From Calliphora vicina (taxonomy: Eukaryota > Arthropoda > Insecta > Diptera > Calliphoridae): a stretch of DNA of 64,000 nt. Made by a program: the position numbers and the translations under genes. This document shows, piece after piece, positions 1 to 16,459 of the stretch (position 1 is its first letter; each line of letters opens with the position of its first letter). The stretch is from positions 434,001 to 498,000 of the forward strand of contig NW_027052566.1 of the NCBI RefSeq assembly GCF_958450345.1, written 5' to 3'. The notes beneath the pieces were generated by a model that saw only the letters and a list, made by a program, of their open reading frames with translations, made no database searches and had not been told where the DNA came from.

Positions 1-3000
1 ATATAGGAAATACTGTAGTACACAATATTTTCTATAGGAAATACTGTAGTACACAATATTTTCTATAGGAAATACTGTAGTACACAATATTTTTTATAGG
101 AAATACTGTAGTACACAATATTTTCTATAGGAAATACTGTAGTACACAATATTTTCTATAGGAACTACTGTAGTACACAATATTTTCTATAGGAAATACT
201 GTAGTACACAAAATTTTCTATAGGAATTACTATAGTACACAATATTTTCTATAGGAAATACTGTAGTACACAAAATTTTCTATAGGAAATACTATAGTAC
301 ACAATATTTTCTATAGGAAATACTATAGTACACAATATTTTCTATAGGAAATACTATAGTACACAATATTTTCTATAGGAAATACTATAGTGCACAATAT
401 TTTCTATAGGAAATACTGTAGTACACAATATTTTCTATAGGAAATACTATAGTACACAATATTTTCTATAGGAAATACTATGGTACACAATATTTTCTAC
501 AGGAAATACTGTAGTACACAATATTTTCTATAGGAAATACTGTAGTACACAATATTTTCTATAGGAAAAACTGTAGTACACAATATTTTCTATAGGAAAT
601 ACTGTAGTACACAATATTTTCTATAGGAAATACTGTAGTACACCATATTTTCTATAGGTAATACTGTAGTACACCATATTTTCTATAGGAAATACTGTAG
701 TACACAATATTTTCTATAGGAAATACTGTAGTACACAATATTTTCTATAGGAAATACTGTAGTACACAATATTTTCTATAGGAAATACTGTAGTACACAA
801 TATTTTCTATAGGAAATACTGTAGTACACAATATTTTCTATAGGAAATACTGTAGTACACAATATTTTCTATAGGAAATACTGTAGTACACAATATTTTC
901 TATAGGAAATACTGTAGTACACAATATTTCCTATAGGAAATACTGTAGTACACAATATTTTCTATAGGAAATACTGTAGTACACAATATTTTCTATAGGA
1001 AATACTGTAGTACACAATATTTTCTATTGGAAATACTGTAGTACACAATATTTTCTATAGGAAATACTGTAGTACACAATATTTTCTATAGAAAATACTG
1101 TAGTACACAATATTTTCTATAGGAAATACTGTAGTACACAATATTTTCTATAGGAAATACTGTAGTACACAATATTTTCTATAGGAAATACTGTAGTACA
1201 CAATATTTTCTATAGGAAATACTGTAGTACACAATATTTTCTATAGGAAATACTGTAGTACACAATATTTTCTATAGGAAATACTGTAGTACACAATATT
1301 TTCTATATGAAATACTGTAGTACACAATATTTTCTATATGAAATACTGTAGTACACAATATTTTCTATAGGAAATACTGTAGTACACAATATTTTCTATA
1401 GGAAATACTGTAGTACACAATATTTTCTATAGGAAATACTGTAGTACACAATATTTTCTATAGGAAATACTGTAGTACACAATATTTTCTATAGGAAATA
1501 CTGTAGTACACAATATTTTCTATAGGAAATACTGTAGTACACAATATTTTCTATAGGAAATACTGTAGTACACAATATTTTCTATAGGAAATACTGTAGT
1601 GCACAATATTTTCTATAGGAAATACTGTAGTGCACAATATTTTCTATAGGAAATACTGTAGTACACAATATTTTCTATAGGAAATACTGTAGTACAGAAT
1701 ATTTTCTATAGGCAATACTGTAGTACACAATATTTTCTATAGGCAATACTGTAGTACAGAATATTTTCTATAGGAAGTACTGTAGTACAGAATATTTTCT
1801 ATAGGAAATACTGTAGTACAGAATATTTTCTATAGGAAACACTGTAGTACAGAATATTTTCTATAGGAAATACTATAGTACAGAATATTTTCTATAGGAA
1901 ATACTATAGTACAGAATATTTTCTATAGGAAATACTGTAGTACAGAATATTTTCTATAGGAAATACTGTAGTACACAATATTTTCTATAGGAAATACTGT
2001 AGTACACAATATTTTCTATAGGAAATACTGTAGTACACAATATTTTCTATAGGAAATACTGTAGTACAGAATATTTTCTATAGGAAATACTGTAGTACAC
2101 AATATTTTCTATAGGCAATACTGTAGTACAGAATATTTTCTATAGGAAGTACTGTAGTACAGAATATTTTCTACAGGAAATACTGTAGTACACAATATTT
2201 TATATAGGAAATACTGTAGTACACAATATTTTCTATAGGAAATACTGTAGTACACAATATTTTCTATAGGAAATACTGTAGTACACAATATTTTCTATAG
2301 GAAATACTGTAGGACACAATATTTTCTATAGGAAATACTGTAGTACACAATATTTTCTATAGAAAATACTGTAGTACACAATATTTTCTATAGGAAATAC
2401 TGTAGTACACAATATTTTCTATAGGAAATACTGTAGTACACAAAATTTTCTATAGGAAATACTATAGTACACAATATTTTCTATAGGAAATACTATAGTA
2501 CACAATATTTTCTATAGGAAATACTATAGTACACAATATTTTCTATAGGAAATACTATAGTACACAATATTTTCTATAGGAAATACTATAGTACACAATA
2601 TTTTCTATAGGAAATACTATAGTACACAATATTTTCTATAGGAAATACTATAGTACACAATATTTTCTATAGGAAATACTGTAGTACACAATATTTTCTA
2701 TAGGAAATACTATAGTAGACAATATTTTCTATAGGAAATACTGTAGTACACAATATTTTCTATAGGAAATACTGCAGTACACAATATTTTCTATAGGAAA
2801 TACTGTAGTACACAATATTTTCTATAGGAAATACTGTAGTACACAATATTTTCTATAGGAAATACTGTAGTACACAATATTTTCTATAGGAAATACTGTA
2901 GTACACAATATTTTCTATAGGAAATACTGTAGTACACAATATTTTCTATAGGAAATACTGTAGTACACAATATTTTCTATAGGAAATACTGTAGTACACA

Positions 3001-6000
3001 ATATTTTCTATAGGAAATACTGTAGTACACAAAATTTTCTATAGGAAATACTATAGTACACAATATTTTCTATAGGAAATACTGTAGTACACAAAATTTT
3101 CTATAGGAAATACTATAGTACACAATATTTTCTATAGGAAATACTATAGTACACAATATTTTCTATAGGAAATACTATAGTACACAATATTTTCTATAGG
3201 AAATACTATAGTGCACAATATTTTCTATAGGAAATACTGTTGTACACAATATTTTCTATAGGAAATACTATAGTACACAATATTTTCTATAGGAAATACT
3301 ATAGTACACAATATTTTCTATAGGAAATACTGCAGTACACAATATTTTCTATAGGAAATACTGTAGTACACAAAATTTTCTATAGGAAATACTATAGTAC
3401 ACAATATTTTCTATAGGAAATACTGTAGTACACAAAATTTTCTATAGGAAATACTATAGTACACAATATTTTCTATAGGAAATACTATAGTACACAATAT
3501 TTTCTATAGGAAATACTATAGTACACAATATTTTCTATAGAAAATACTATAGTGCTCAATATTTTCTATAGGAAATACTGTAGTACACAATATTTTCTAT
3601 AGGAAATACTATAGTACACAATATTTTCTATAGGAAATACTATGGTACACAATATTTTCTACAGGAAATACTGTAGTACACAATATTTTCTATAGGAAAT
3701 ACTGTAGTACACAATATTTTCTATAGGAAATACTGTAGTACACAATATTTTCTATAGGAAATACTGTAGTACACAATATTTTCTATAGGAAATACTGTAG
3801 TACACAATATTTTCTATAGGAAATACTGTAGTACACAATATTTTCTATAGGAAATACTGTAGTACACAATATTTTCTATAGGAAATACTGTAGTACACAA
3901 TATTTTCTATAGGAAATACTGTAGTATACAATATTTTCTATAGGAAATACTGTAGTGCACAATATTTTCTATAGGAAATACTGTAGTGCACAATATTTTC
4001 TATAGGAAATACTGTAGTACACAATATTTTCTATAGGAAATACTGTAGTACAGAATATTTTCTATAGGCAATACTGTAGTACAGAATATTTTCTATAGGC
4101 AATACTGTAGTACACAATATTTTCTATAGGCAATACTGTAGTACACAATATTTTCTATAGGCAATACTGTAGTACAGAATATTTTCTATAGGAAGTACTG
4201 TAGTACAGAATATTTTCTATAGGAAATACTGTAGTACACAATATTTTCTATAGGAAATATTGTAGTACACAATATTTTCTATAGGAAATACTGTAGTACA
4301 CAATATTTTCTATAGGAAATACTGTAGGACACAATATTTTCTATATTAAATACTGTAGTACACAATATTTTCTATAGGAAATACTGTAGTACACAATATT
4401 TTCTATAGGAAATACTGTAGTACACAATATTTTCTATAGGATATACTGTAGTACACAAAATTTTCTATAGGAAATACTATAGTACACAATATTTTCTATA
4501 GGAAATACTATAGTACACAATATTTTCTATAGGAAATACTATAGTACACAATATTTTCTATAGGAAATACTGTAGTAGACAATATTTTCTATAGGAAATA
4601 CTGTAGTACACAATATTTTCTATAGGAAATACTATAGTACACAATATTTTCTATAGGAAATACTGTAGTACACAATATTTTCTAAAGGAAATACTGCAGT
4701 ACAGAATATTTTCTATAGGAAATACTGTAGTACACAATATTTTCTATAGGAAATACTGTAGTACACAATATTTTCTATAGGAAATACTGTAGTACACAAT
4801 ATTTTCTATAGGAAATACTGTAGTACACAATATTTTCTATAGGAAATACTGTAGTACACAATATTTTCTATAGGAAATACTATAGTGCACAATATTTTCT
4901 ATAGGAAATACTGTAGTACACAATATTTTCTATAGGAAATACTGTAGTACACAATATTTTCTATAGGAAATACTGTAGTACACAATATTTTCTATAGGAA
5001 ATACTGTAGTACACAAAATTTTCTATAGGAAATACTGTAGTACACAATATTTTCTATAGGAAATACTGTAGTACACAATATTTTCTATAGGAAATACTGT
5101 AGTACACAATATTTTCTATAGGAAATACTGTAGTACACAATATTTTCTATAGGAAATACTGTAGTACACAAAATTTTCTATAGGAAATACTGTAGTACAC
5201 AATATTTTCTATAGGAAATACTGTAGTACACAAAATTTTCTATAGGAAATACTATAGTACACAATATTTTCTATAGGAAATACTATAGTACACAATATTT
5301 TCTATAGGAAATACTATAGTACACAATATTTTCTATAGGAAATACTATAGTACACAATATTTTCTATAGGAAATACTATAGTACACAATATTTTCTACAG
5401 GAAATACTGTAGTGCACAATATTTTCTATAGGAAATACTATAGTACACAATATTTTCTATAGGAAATACTATAGTACACAATATTTTGTACAGGAAATAC
5501 TGTAGTACACAATATTTTCTATAGGAAATACTGTAGTACACAATTTTCTATAGGAAATACTGTAGTACACAATATTTTCTATAGGAAATACTGTATTACA
5601 CAATATTTTCTATAGGAAATACTGTAGTACACAATATTTTCTATAGGAAATAATGTAGTACACAATATTTTCTATAGGAAATACTGTAGTGCACAATATT
5701 TTCTATAGAAAATACTGTATTGCACAATATTTTCTATAGGAAATACTGTAGTGCACAATATTTTCTATAGGAAATACAGTAGTGCACAATATTTTCTATA
5801 GGAAATACTGTAGTGTACAATATTTTCTATAGGAAATACTGTAGTACACAATATTTTCTATAGGAAATACTGTAGTACACAATATTTTCTATAGGAAATA
5901 CTGTAGTACACAATATTTTCTATAGGAAATACTGTAGTACACAATACTTTCTATAGGAAATACTGTAGTACACAATATTTTCTATAGGAAATACTGTAGT

Positions 6001-9000
6001 ACACAATATTTTCTATAGGAAATACTGTAGTACACAATATTTTCTATAGGAAATACTGTAGTACACAAAATTTTCTATAGGAAATACTATAGTACACAAT
6101 ATTTTCTATAGGAAATACTATAGTACACAATATTTTCTATAGGAAGTACTGTAGTACAGAATATTTTCTATAGGAAATACTGTAGTACACAATATTTTCT
6201 ATAGGAAATACTGTAGTACACAAAATTTTCTATAGGAAATACTATAGCACACAATATTTTCTATAGGCAATACTATAGTACACAATATTTTCTATAGGAA
6301 GTACTGTAGTACAGAATATTTTCTATAGGAAATACTGTAGTACACAATATTTTCTATAGGAAATACTATAGTACACAATATTTTCTATAGGAAATATTAT
6401 AGTACACAATATTTTCTATAGGAAATACTATAGTACACAATATTTTCTATAGGAAATACTATAGTACACAATATTTTCTATAGGAAATACTATAGTACAC
6501 AATATTTTCTATAGGAAATACTATAGTACACAATATTTTCTATAGGAAATACTATAGTACACAATATTTTCTATAGGAAATACTATAGTACACAATATTT
6601 TCTATAGGAAATACTATAGTACACTAAATTTTCTATAGGAAATACTATAGTACACAATATTTTCTATAGGAAATACTATAGTACACAATATTTTCTATAG
6701 GAAATACTATGGTACACAATATTTTCTACAGGAAATACTGTAGTACACAATATTTTCTATAGGAAACACTGTAGTACACAATATTTTCTATAGGAAATAC
6801 TGTAGTACACAATATTTTCTATAGGAAATACTGTAGTACACAATATTTTCTATAGGAAATACTGTAGTACACAATATTTTCTATAGGAAATACTGTAGTA
6901 CACAATATTTTCTATAGGAAATACTGTAGTACACAATATTTTCTATAGGAAATACTGTAGTACACAATATTTTCTATAGGAAATACTATAGTACACAATA
7001 TTTTCTATAGGAAATACTATAGTACACAATATTTTCTATAGGAAATACTATAGTACACAATATTTTCTATAGGAAATACTATAGTACACAATATTTTCTA
7101 TAGGAAATACTATAGTATACTATATTTTCTATAGGAAATACTATAGTACACAATATTTTCTATAGGAAATACTATAGTACACAATATTTTCTACAGGAAA
7201 TACTGTAGTGCACAATATTTTCTATAGGAAATACTGTAGTACACAATATTTTCTATAGGAAATACTGTAGTACACAATATTTTCTATAGGAAATACTGTA
7301 GTACACAATATTTTCTATAGGCAATACTGTAGTACAGAATATTTTCTATAGGAAGTACTGTAGTACAGAATATTTTCTATAGGAAATACTGTAGTACACA
7401 ATATTTTCTATAGGAAATACTGTAGTACACAATATTTTCTATAGGAAATACTGTAGTACACAATATTTTCTATAGGAAATACTGTAGTACACAATATTTT
7501 CTATAGGAAATACTGTAGGACACAATATTTTCTATAGGAAACACTGTAGCACACAATATTTTCTATAGGAAATACTGTAGTACACAATATTTTCTATAGG
7601 AAATACTGTAGTACACAATATTTTCTATAGGAAATACTGTAGTACACAATATTTTCTATAGGAAATACTGTAGTACACAAAATTTTCTATAGGAAATACT
7701 ATAGTACACAATATTTTCTATAGGAAATACTATAGTACACAAAATTTTCTATAGGAAATACTATAGTACACAATATTTTCTATAGGAAATACTATAGTAC
7801 ACAATATTTTCTATAGGAAATACTATAGTACACAATATTTTCTATAGGAAATACTGTAGTACACAATATTTTCTATAGGAAATACTGTAGTACACAATAT
7901 TTTCTATAGGAAATACTATAGTACACAATATTTTCTATAGGAAATACTGTAGTACACAATATTTTCTATAGGAAATACTGCAGTACAGAATATTTTCTAT
8001 AGGAAATACTGTAGTACACAATATTTTCTATAGAAAATACTGTAGTACACAATATTTTCTATAGGAAATACTGTAGTACACAATATTTTCTATAAGAAAT
8101 ACTGTAGTACACAATATCTTCTATAGGAAATACTGTAGTACACAATATTTTCTATAGGAAATACTATAGTGCACAATATTTTCTATAGGAAATACTGTAG
8201 TACACAATATTTTCTATAGGAAATACTATAGAACACAATATTTTCTATAGGAAATACTATGGTACACAATATTTTCTACAGGAAATACTGTAGTACACAA
8301 TATTTTCTATAGGAAATACTGTAGTACACAATATTTTCTATAGGAAATACTGTAGTACACAATATTTTCTATAGGAAATACTGTAGTACACAATATTTTC
8401 TATAGGAAATACTGTAGTACACAATATTTTCTATAGGAAATACTGTAGTACACAAATTTTTCTATAGGAAATACTGTAGTACACAATATTTTCTATAGGA
8501 AATACTGTAGTACACAAAATTTTCTATAGAAAATACTATAGTACACAATATTTTCTATAGGAAATACTATAGTACACAATATTTTCTATAGGAAATACTA
8601 TAGTACACAATATTTTCTATAGGAAATACTATAGTACACAATATTTTCTATAGGAAATACTATAGTACACAATATTTTCTATAGGAAATACTATAGTACA
8701 CAATATTTTCTATAGGAAATACTATAGTACACTATATTTTCTATAGGAAATACTATAGTACACAATATTTTCTATAGGAAATACTATAGTACACAATATT
8801 TTGTACAGGAAATACTGTAGTACACAATATTTTCTATAGGAAATACTGTAGTACACAATTTTCTATAGGAAATACTGTAGTACACAATATTTTCTATAGG
8901 AAATACTGTAGTACACAATATTTTCTATAGGAAATACTGTAGTACACAATATTTTCTATAGGAAATACTGTAGTACACAAAATTTTCTATAGGAAATACT

Positions 9001-11491
9001 ATAGTACACAATATTTTCTATAGGAAGTACTGTAGTACAGAATATTTTCTATAGGAAATACTGTAGTACACAATATTTTCCATAGGAAATACTGTAGTAC
9101 ACAAAATTTTCTATAGGAAATACTATAGTACACAATATTTTCTATAGGAAATACTGTAGTACACAATATTTTCTATAGGAAGTACTGTAGTACAGAATAT
9201 TTTCTATAGGAAATACTGTAGTACACAATATTTTCTATAGGAAATACTATAGTACACAATATTTTCTATAGGAAATACTATAGTACACAATATTTTCTAT
9301 AGGAAATACTATAGTACACAAAATTTTCTATAGGAAATACTATAGTACACAATATTTTCTATAGGAAATACTATAGTACACAATATTTTCTATAGGAAAT
9401 ACTATAGTACACAATATTTTCTATAGGAAATACTATAGTACACAATATTTTCTATAGGAAATACTATAGTACACAATATTTTCTATAGGAAATACTATAG
9501 TACACAATATTTTCTATAGGAAATACTATAGTACACTATATTTTCTATAGGAAATACTATAGTACACAATATTTTCTATAGGAAATACTATAGTACACAA
9601 TATTTTGTACAGGAAATAGTACACAATATTTTCTATAGGAAATACTGTAGTACACAATTTTCTATAGGAAATACTGTAGTACACAATATTTTCTATAGGA
9701 AATAATGTAGTACACAATATTTTCTATAGGAAATACTGTAGTACACAATATTTTCTATAGGAAATAATGTAGTACACAATATTTTCTATAGGAAATACTG
9801 TAGTGCACAATATTTTCTATAGGAAATACTGTATTGCACAATATTTTCTATAGGAAATACTGTAGTGCACAATATTTTCTATAGGAAATACTGTAGTGCA
9901 CAATATTTTCTATAGGAAATACTGTAGTGCACAATATTTTCTATAGGAAATACTGTAGTGCACAATATTTTCTATAGGAAATACTGTAGTACACAATATT
10001 TTCTATAGGAAATACTGTAGTACACAATATTTTCTATAGGAAATACTGTAGTACACAATATTTTCTATAGGAAATACTGTAGTACACAATATTTTCTATA
10101 GGAAATACTGTAGTACACAATATTTTCTATAGGAAATACTGTAGTACACAATATTTTCTATAGGAAATACTGTAGTAAACAAAATTGTCTATAGGAAATA
10201 CTATAGTACACTATATTTTCTATAGGAAATACTGTAGTACACAAAATTTTCTATACGAAATACTATAGTACACAATATTTTCTATAGGAAATATTATAGT
10301 ACACAATATTTTCTATAGGAAATACTATAGTACACAATATTTTCTATAGGAAATACTATAGTACACAATATTTTCTATAGGAAATACTATAGTACACAAT
10401 ATTTTCTATAGGAAATACTGTAGTACACAATATTTTCTATAGGAAATACTGTAGTACACAATATTTTCTATAGGAAATACTGTAGTACACAATATTTTCT
10501 ATAGGAAATACTGTAGTACACAATATTTTCTATAGGAAATACTGTATTACGCAATATTTTCTATAGGAAATACTGTAGTACACAATATTTTCTATAGGAA
10601 ATAATGTAGTACACAATATTTTCTATAGGAAATACTGTAGTGCACAATATTTTCTATAGGAAATACTGTATTGCACAATATTTTCTATAGGAAATACTGT
10701 ATTGCACAATATTTTCTATAGGAAATACTGTAGTGCACAATATTTTCTATAGGAAATACTGTAGTGCACAATATTTTCTATAGGAAATACTGTAGTGCAC
10801 AATATTTTCTATAGGAAATACTGTAGTACACAATATTTTCTATAGGAAATACTGTAGTACACAATATTTTCTATAGGAAATACTGTAGTACAAAATATTT
10901 TCTATAGGAAATACTGTAGAACACAATATTTTCTATAGGAAATACTGTAGTACACAATATTTTCTATAGGAAATACTGTAGTACACAATATTTTCTATAG
11001 GAAATACTGTAGTACACAATATTTTCTATAGGAAATACTGTAGTACACAATATTTTCTATAGGAAATACTGTAGTACACAATATTTTCTATAGGAAATAC
11101 TGTAGTACACAATATTTTCTATAGGAAATACTGTAGTACACAATATTTTCTATAGGAAATACTGTAGTACACAATATTTTCTATAGGAAATACAGTAGTA
11201 CACAATATTTTCTATAGGAAATACTGTAGTACACAATATTTTCTATAGGAAATACTGTAGTACACAATATTTTCTATAGGAAATACTGTAGTACACAATA
11301 TTTTCTATAGGAAATACTGTAGTACACAATATTTTCTATAGGAAATACTGTAGTACACAATATTTTCTATAGGAAATACTGTAGTACACAATATTTTCTA
11401 TAGGAAATACTGTAGTACACAATATTTTCTATAGGAAATACTGTAGTACACAATATTTTCTATAGGAAATACTGTAGTACACAATATTTTC

Positions 11492-11511
11492 TATAGGAAA
11501 TACTGTAGTAC
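11492..11511 (+). repeat. Shortened 20-bp satellite monomer
   Basis: The monomer lacks 11 bp: CACAA runs directly into GGAAATACTG, with GG at 11516. The same deletion occurs near 14.29 kb and 18.06 kb. It is a shared derived landmark of a duplicated block, not an independent event. Confidence 0.9.
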
Positions 11512-14270
11512 ACAAGGAAATACTGTAGTACACAATATTTTCTATAGGAAATACTATAGTGCACAATATTTTCTATAGGAAATACTGTAGTACATAATAT
11601 TTTCTATAGGAAATACTATAGTACACAATATTTTCTATAGGAAATACTATGGTACACAATATTTTCTACAGGAAATACTGTAGTACACAATATTTTCTAT
11701 AGGAAATACTGTAGTAGACAATATTTTCTATAGGAAATACTGTAGTACAAAATATTTTCTATAGGAAATACTGTAGTACACAATATTTTCTATAGGAAAT
11801 ACTGTAGTACACAATATTTTCTATAGGAAATACTGTAGTACACAAAATTTTCTATAGGAAATACTGTAGTACACAATATTTTCTATAGGAAATACTGTAG
11901 TACACAATATTTTCTATAGGAAATACTGTAGTACACAATATTTTCTATAGGAAATACTGTAGTACACAATATTTTCTATAGGAAATACTGTAGTACACAA
12001 TATTTTCTATAGGAAATACTGTAGTACACAATATTTTCTATAGGAAATACTGTAGTACACAATATTTTCTATAGGAAATACTGTAGTACACAATATTTTC
12101 TATAGGAAATACTGTAGTACACAATATTTTCTATAGGAAATACTGTAGTACACAATATTTTCTATAGGAAATACTGTAGTACACAATATTTTCTATAGGA
12201 AATACTGTAGTACACAATATTTTCTATAGGAAATACTGTAGTACACAATATTTTCTATAGGAAATACTGTAGTACACAATATTTTCTATAGGAAATACTG
12301 TAGTACACAATATTTTCTATAGGAAATACTGTAGTACACAATATTTTCTATAGGAAATACTGTAGTACACAATATTTTCTATAGGAAATACTGTAGTACA
12401 CAATATTTTCTATAGGAAACACTGTAGTACAGAATATTTTCTATAGGAAATACTATAGTACACAATATTTTCTATAGGAAATACTGTAGTACACAATATT
12501 TTCTATAGGAAATACTGCAGTACAGAATATTTTCTATAGGAAATACTGTAGTACACAATATTTTCTATAGGAAATACTGTAGTACACAATATTTTCTATA
12601 GGAACTACTGTAGTACACAATATTTTCTATAGGAAATACTGTAGTACACAAAATTTTCTATAGGAAATACTATAGTACACAATATTTTCTATAGGAAATA
12701 CTGTAGTACACAAAATTTTCTATAGGAAATACTGTAGTACACAAAATTTTCTATAGGAAATACTATAGTACACAATATTTTCTATAGGAAATACTGTAGT
12801 ACACAATATTTTCTATAGGAAATACTGTAGTACACAATATTTTCTATAGGAAATACTGTATTACACAATATTTTCTATAGGAAATACTGTAGTACACAAT
12901 ATTTTCTATAGGAAATAATGTAGTACACAATATTTTCTATAGGAAATACTGTAGTACACAATATTTTCTATAGGAAATACTGTAGTACACAATATTTTCT
13001 ATAGGAAATACTGTAGTACACAAAATTTTCTATAGGAAATACTGTAGTACACAAAATTTTCTATAGGAAATACTATAGTACACAATATTTTCTATAGGAA
13101 ATACTGTAGTACACAATATTTTCTATAGGAAATACTGTAGTACACAATATTTTCTATAGGAAATACTGTAGTACACAATATTTTCTATAGGAAATACTGT
13201 AGTACACAATATTTTCTATAGGAAATACTGTAGTACACAATATTTTCTATAGGAAATACTGTAGTACACAATATTTTCTATAGGAAATACTGTAGTACAC
13301 AATATTTTCTATAGGAAATACTGTAGTACACAATATTTTCCATAGGAAATACTGTAGTACACCATATTTTCTATAGGAAATACTGTAGTACACAATATTT
13401 TCTATAGGAAATACTGTAGTACACAATATTTTCTATAGGAAATACTGTAGTACACAATATTTTCTATAGGAAATACTGTAGTACACAATATTTTCTATAG
13501 GAAATACTGTAGTACACAATATTTTCTATAGGAAATACTGTAGTACACAATATTTTCTATAGGAAATACTGTAGTACACAATATTTTCTATAGGAAATAC
13601 TGAAGTACACAATATTTTCTATAGGAAATACTGTAGAACACAATATTTTCTATAGGAAATACTGTAGTACACAATAGTTTCTATAGGAAATACTGTAGTA
13701 CACAATAGTTTCTATAGGAAATACTGTAGTACACAATATTTTCTATAGGAAATACTGTAGTACACAATATTTTCTATAGGAAATACTGTAGTACACAATA
13801 TTTTCTATAGGAAATACTGTAGTACACAATATTTTCTATAGGAAATACTGTAGTACACAATATTTTCTATAGGAAATACTGTAGTACACAATATTTTCTA
13901 TAGGAAATACTGTAGTACACAATATTTTCTATAGGAAATACAGTAGTACACAATATTTTCTATAGGAAATACTGTAGTACACAATATTTTCTATAGGAAA
14001 TACTGTAGTACACAATATTTTCTATAGGAAATACTGTAGTACACAATATTTTCTATAGGAAATACTGTAGTACACAATATTTTCTATAGGAAATACTGTA
14101 GTACACAATATTTTCTATAGGAAATACTGTAGTACACAATATTTTCTATAGGAAATACTGTAGTACACAATATTTTCTATAGGAAATACTGTAGTACACA
14201 ATATTTTCTATAGGAAATACTGTAGTACACAATATTTTCTATAGGAAATACTGTAGTACACAATATTTTC

Positions 14271-14290
14271 TATAGGAAATACTGTAGTAC
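14271..14290 (+). repeat. Shortened 20-bp satellite monomer
   Basis: This is the same 11-bp deletion as near 11.5 kb, with GG at 14295. The distance of 2,779 bp from the earlier copy equals 89 full monomers plus one 20-bp monomer. Confidence 0.9.
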
Positions 14291-16459
14291 ACAAGGAAAT
14301 ACTGTAGTACACAATATTTTCTATAGGAAATACTATAGTGCACAATATTTTCTATAGGAAATACTGTAGTACATAATATTTTCTATAGGAAATACTATAG
14401 TACACAATATTTTCTATAGGAAATACTATGGTACACAATATTTTCTACAGGAAATACTGTAGTACACAATATTTTCTATAGGAAATACTGTAGTACACAA
14501 TATTTTCTATAGGAAATACTGTAGTACAAAATATTTTCTATAGGAAATACTGTAGTACACAATATTTTCTATAGGAAATACTGTAGTACACAATATTTTC
14601 TATAGGAAATACTGTAGTACACAAAATTTTCTATAGGAAATACTGTAGTACACAATATTTTCTATAGGAAATACTGTAGTACACAATATTTTCTATAGGA
14701 AATACTGTAGTACACAATATTTTCTATAGGAAATACTGTAGTACACAATATTTTCTATAGGAAATACTGTAGTACACAATATTTTCTATAGGAAATACTG
14801 TAGTACACCATATTTTCTATAGGAAATACTGTAGTACACAATATTTTCTATAGGAAATACTGTAGTACACAATATTTTCTATAGGAAATACTGTAGTACA
14901 CAATATTTTCTATAGGAAATACTGTAGTACACAATATTTTCTATAGGAAATACTGTAGTACACAATATTTTCTATAGGAAATACTGTAGTACACAATATT
15001 TTCTATAGGAAATACTGAAGTACACAATATTTTCTATAGGAAATACTGTAGTACACAATATTTTCTATAGAAAATACTGTAGTACACAATATTTTCTATA
15101 GGAAATACTGTAGTACACAATATTTTCTATAGGAAATACTGTATTACACAATATTTTCTATAGGAAATACTGTAGTACACAATATTTTCTATAGGAAATA
15201 ATGTAGTACACAATATTTTCTATAGGAAATACTGTAGTGCACAATATTTTCTATAGGAAATACTGTATTGCACAATATTTTCTATAGGAAATACTGTATT
15301 GCACAATATTTTCTATAGGAAATACTGTAGTGCACAATATTTTCTATAGGAAATACTGTAGTGCACAATATTTTCTATAGGAAATACTGTAGTGCACAAT
15401 ATTTTCTATAGGAAATACTGTAGTACACAATATTTTCTATAGGAAATACTGTAGTACACAATATTTTCTATAGGAAATACTGTAGTACAAAATATTTTCT
15501 ATAGGAAATACTGTAGAACACAATATTTTCTATAGGAAATACTGTAGTACACAATATTTTCTATAGGAAATACTGTAGTACACAATATTTTCTATAGGAA
15601 ATACTGTAGTACACAATATTTTCTATAGGAAATACTGTAGTACACAATATTTTCTATAGGAAATACTGTAGTACACAATATTTTCTATAGGAAATACTGT
15701 AGTACACAATATTTTCTATAGGAAATACTGTAGTACACAATATTTTCTATAGGAAATACTGTAGTACACAATATTTTCTATAGGAAATACAGTAGTACAC
15801 AATATTTTCTATAGGAAATACTGTAGTACACAATATTTTCTATAGGAAATACTGTAGTACACAATATTTTCTATAGGAAATACTGTAGTACACAATATTT
15901 TCTATAGGAAATACTGTAGTACACAATATTTTCTATAGGAAATACTGTAGTACACAATATTTTCTATAGGAAATACTGTAGTACACAATATTTTCTATAG
16001 GAAATACTGTAGTACACAATATTTTCTATAGGAAATACTGTAGTACACAATATTTTCTATAGGAAATACTGTAGTACACAATATTTTCTATAGGAAATAC
16101 TGTAGTACACAATATTTTCTATAGGAAATACTGTAGTACACAATATTTTCTATAGGAAATACTGTAGTACACAATATTTTCTATAGGAAATACTGTAGTA
16201 CACAATATTTTCTATAGGAAATACTGTAGTACACAATATTTTCTATAGGAAATACTGTAGTACACAATATTTTCTATAGGAAATACTGTAGTACACAATA
16301 TTTTCTATAGGAAATACTGTAGTACACAATATTTTCTATAGGAAATACTGTAGTACACAATATTTTCTATAGGAAATACTGTAGTACACAATATTTTCTA
16401 TAGGAAATACTGTAGTACACAATATTTTCTATAGGAAATACTGTAGTACACAATATTTT

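Larger units (their letters stand above)
10600..16450 (+). repeat. 4,597-bp higher-order duplication (two copies)
   Basis: A rare series of monomers recurs in the same order at about 10.55-10.95 kb and 15.13-15.53 kb: ATTAC (ATTACGC at the first copy), then AATAATGTAG, one GTGCAC, two ATTGCAC, three GTGCAC, then ACAAAATATT and GTAGAACAC. The AATG landmark lies at 10603 and 15200, which is 4,597 bp apart. That equals 149 monomers minus 22 bp, exactly the deficit of the two 20-bp monomers near 11.5 and 14.3 kb. This shows segmental duplication inside the array. The copy boundaries given are approximate. Confidence 0.75.
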
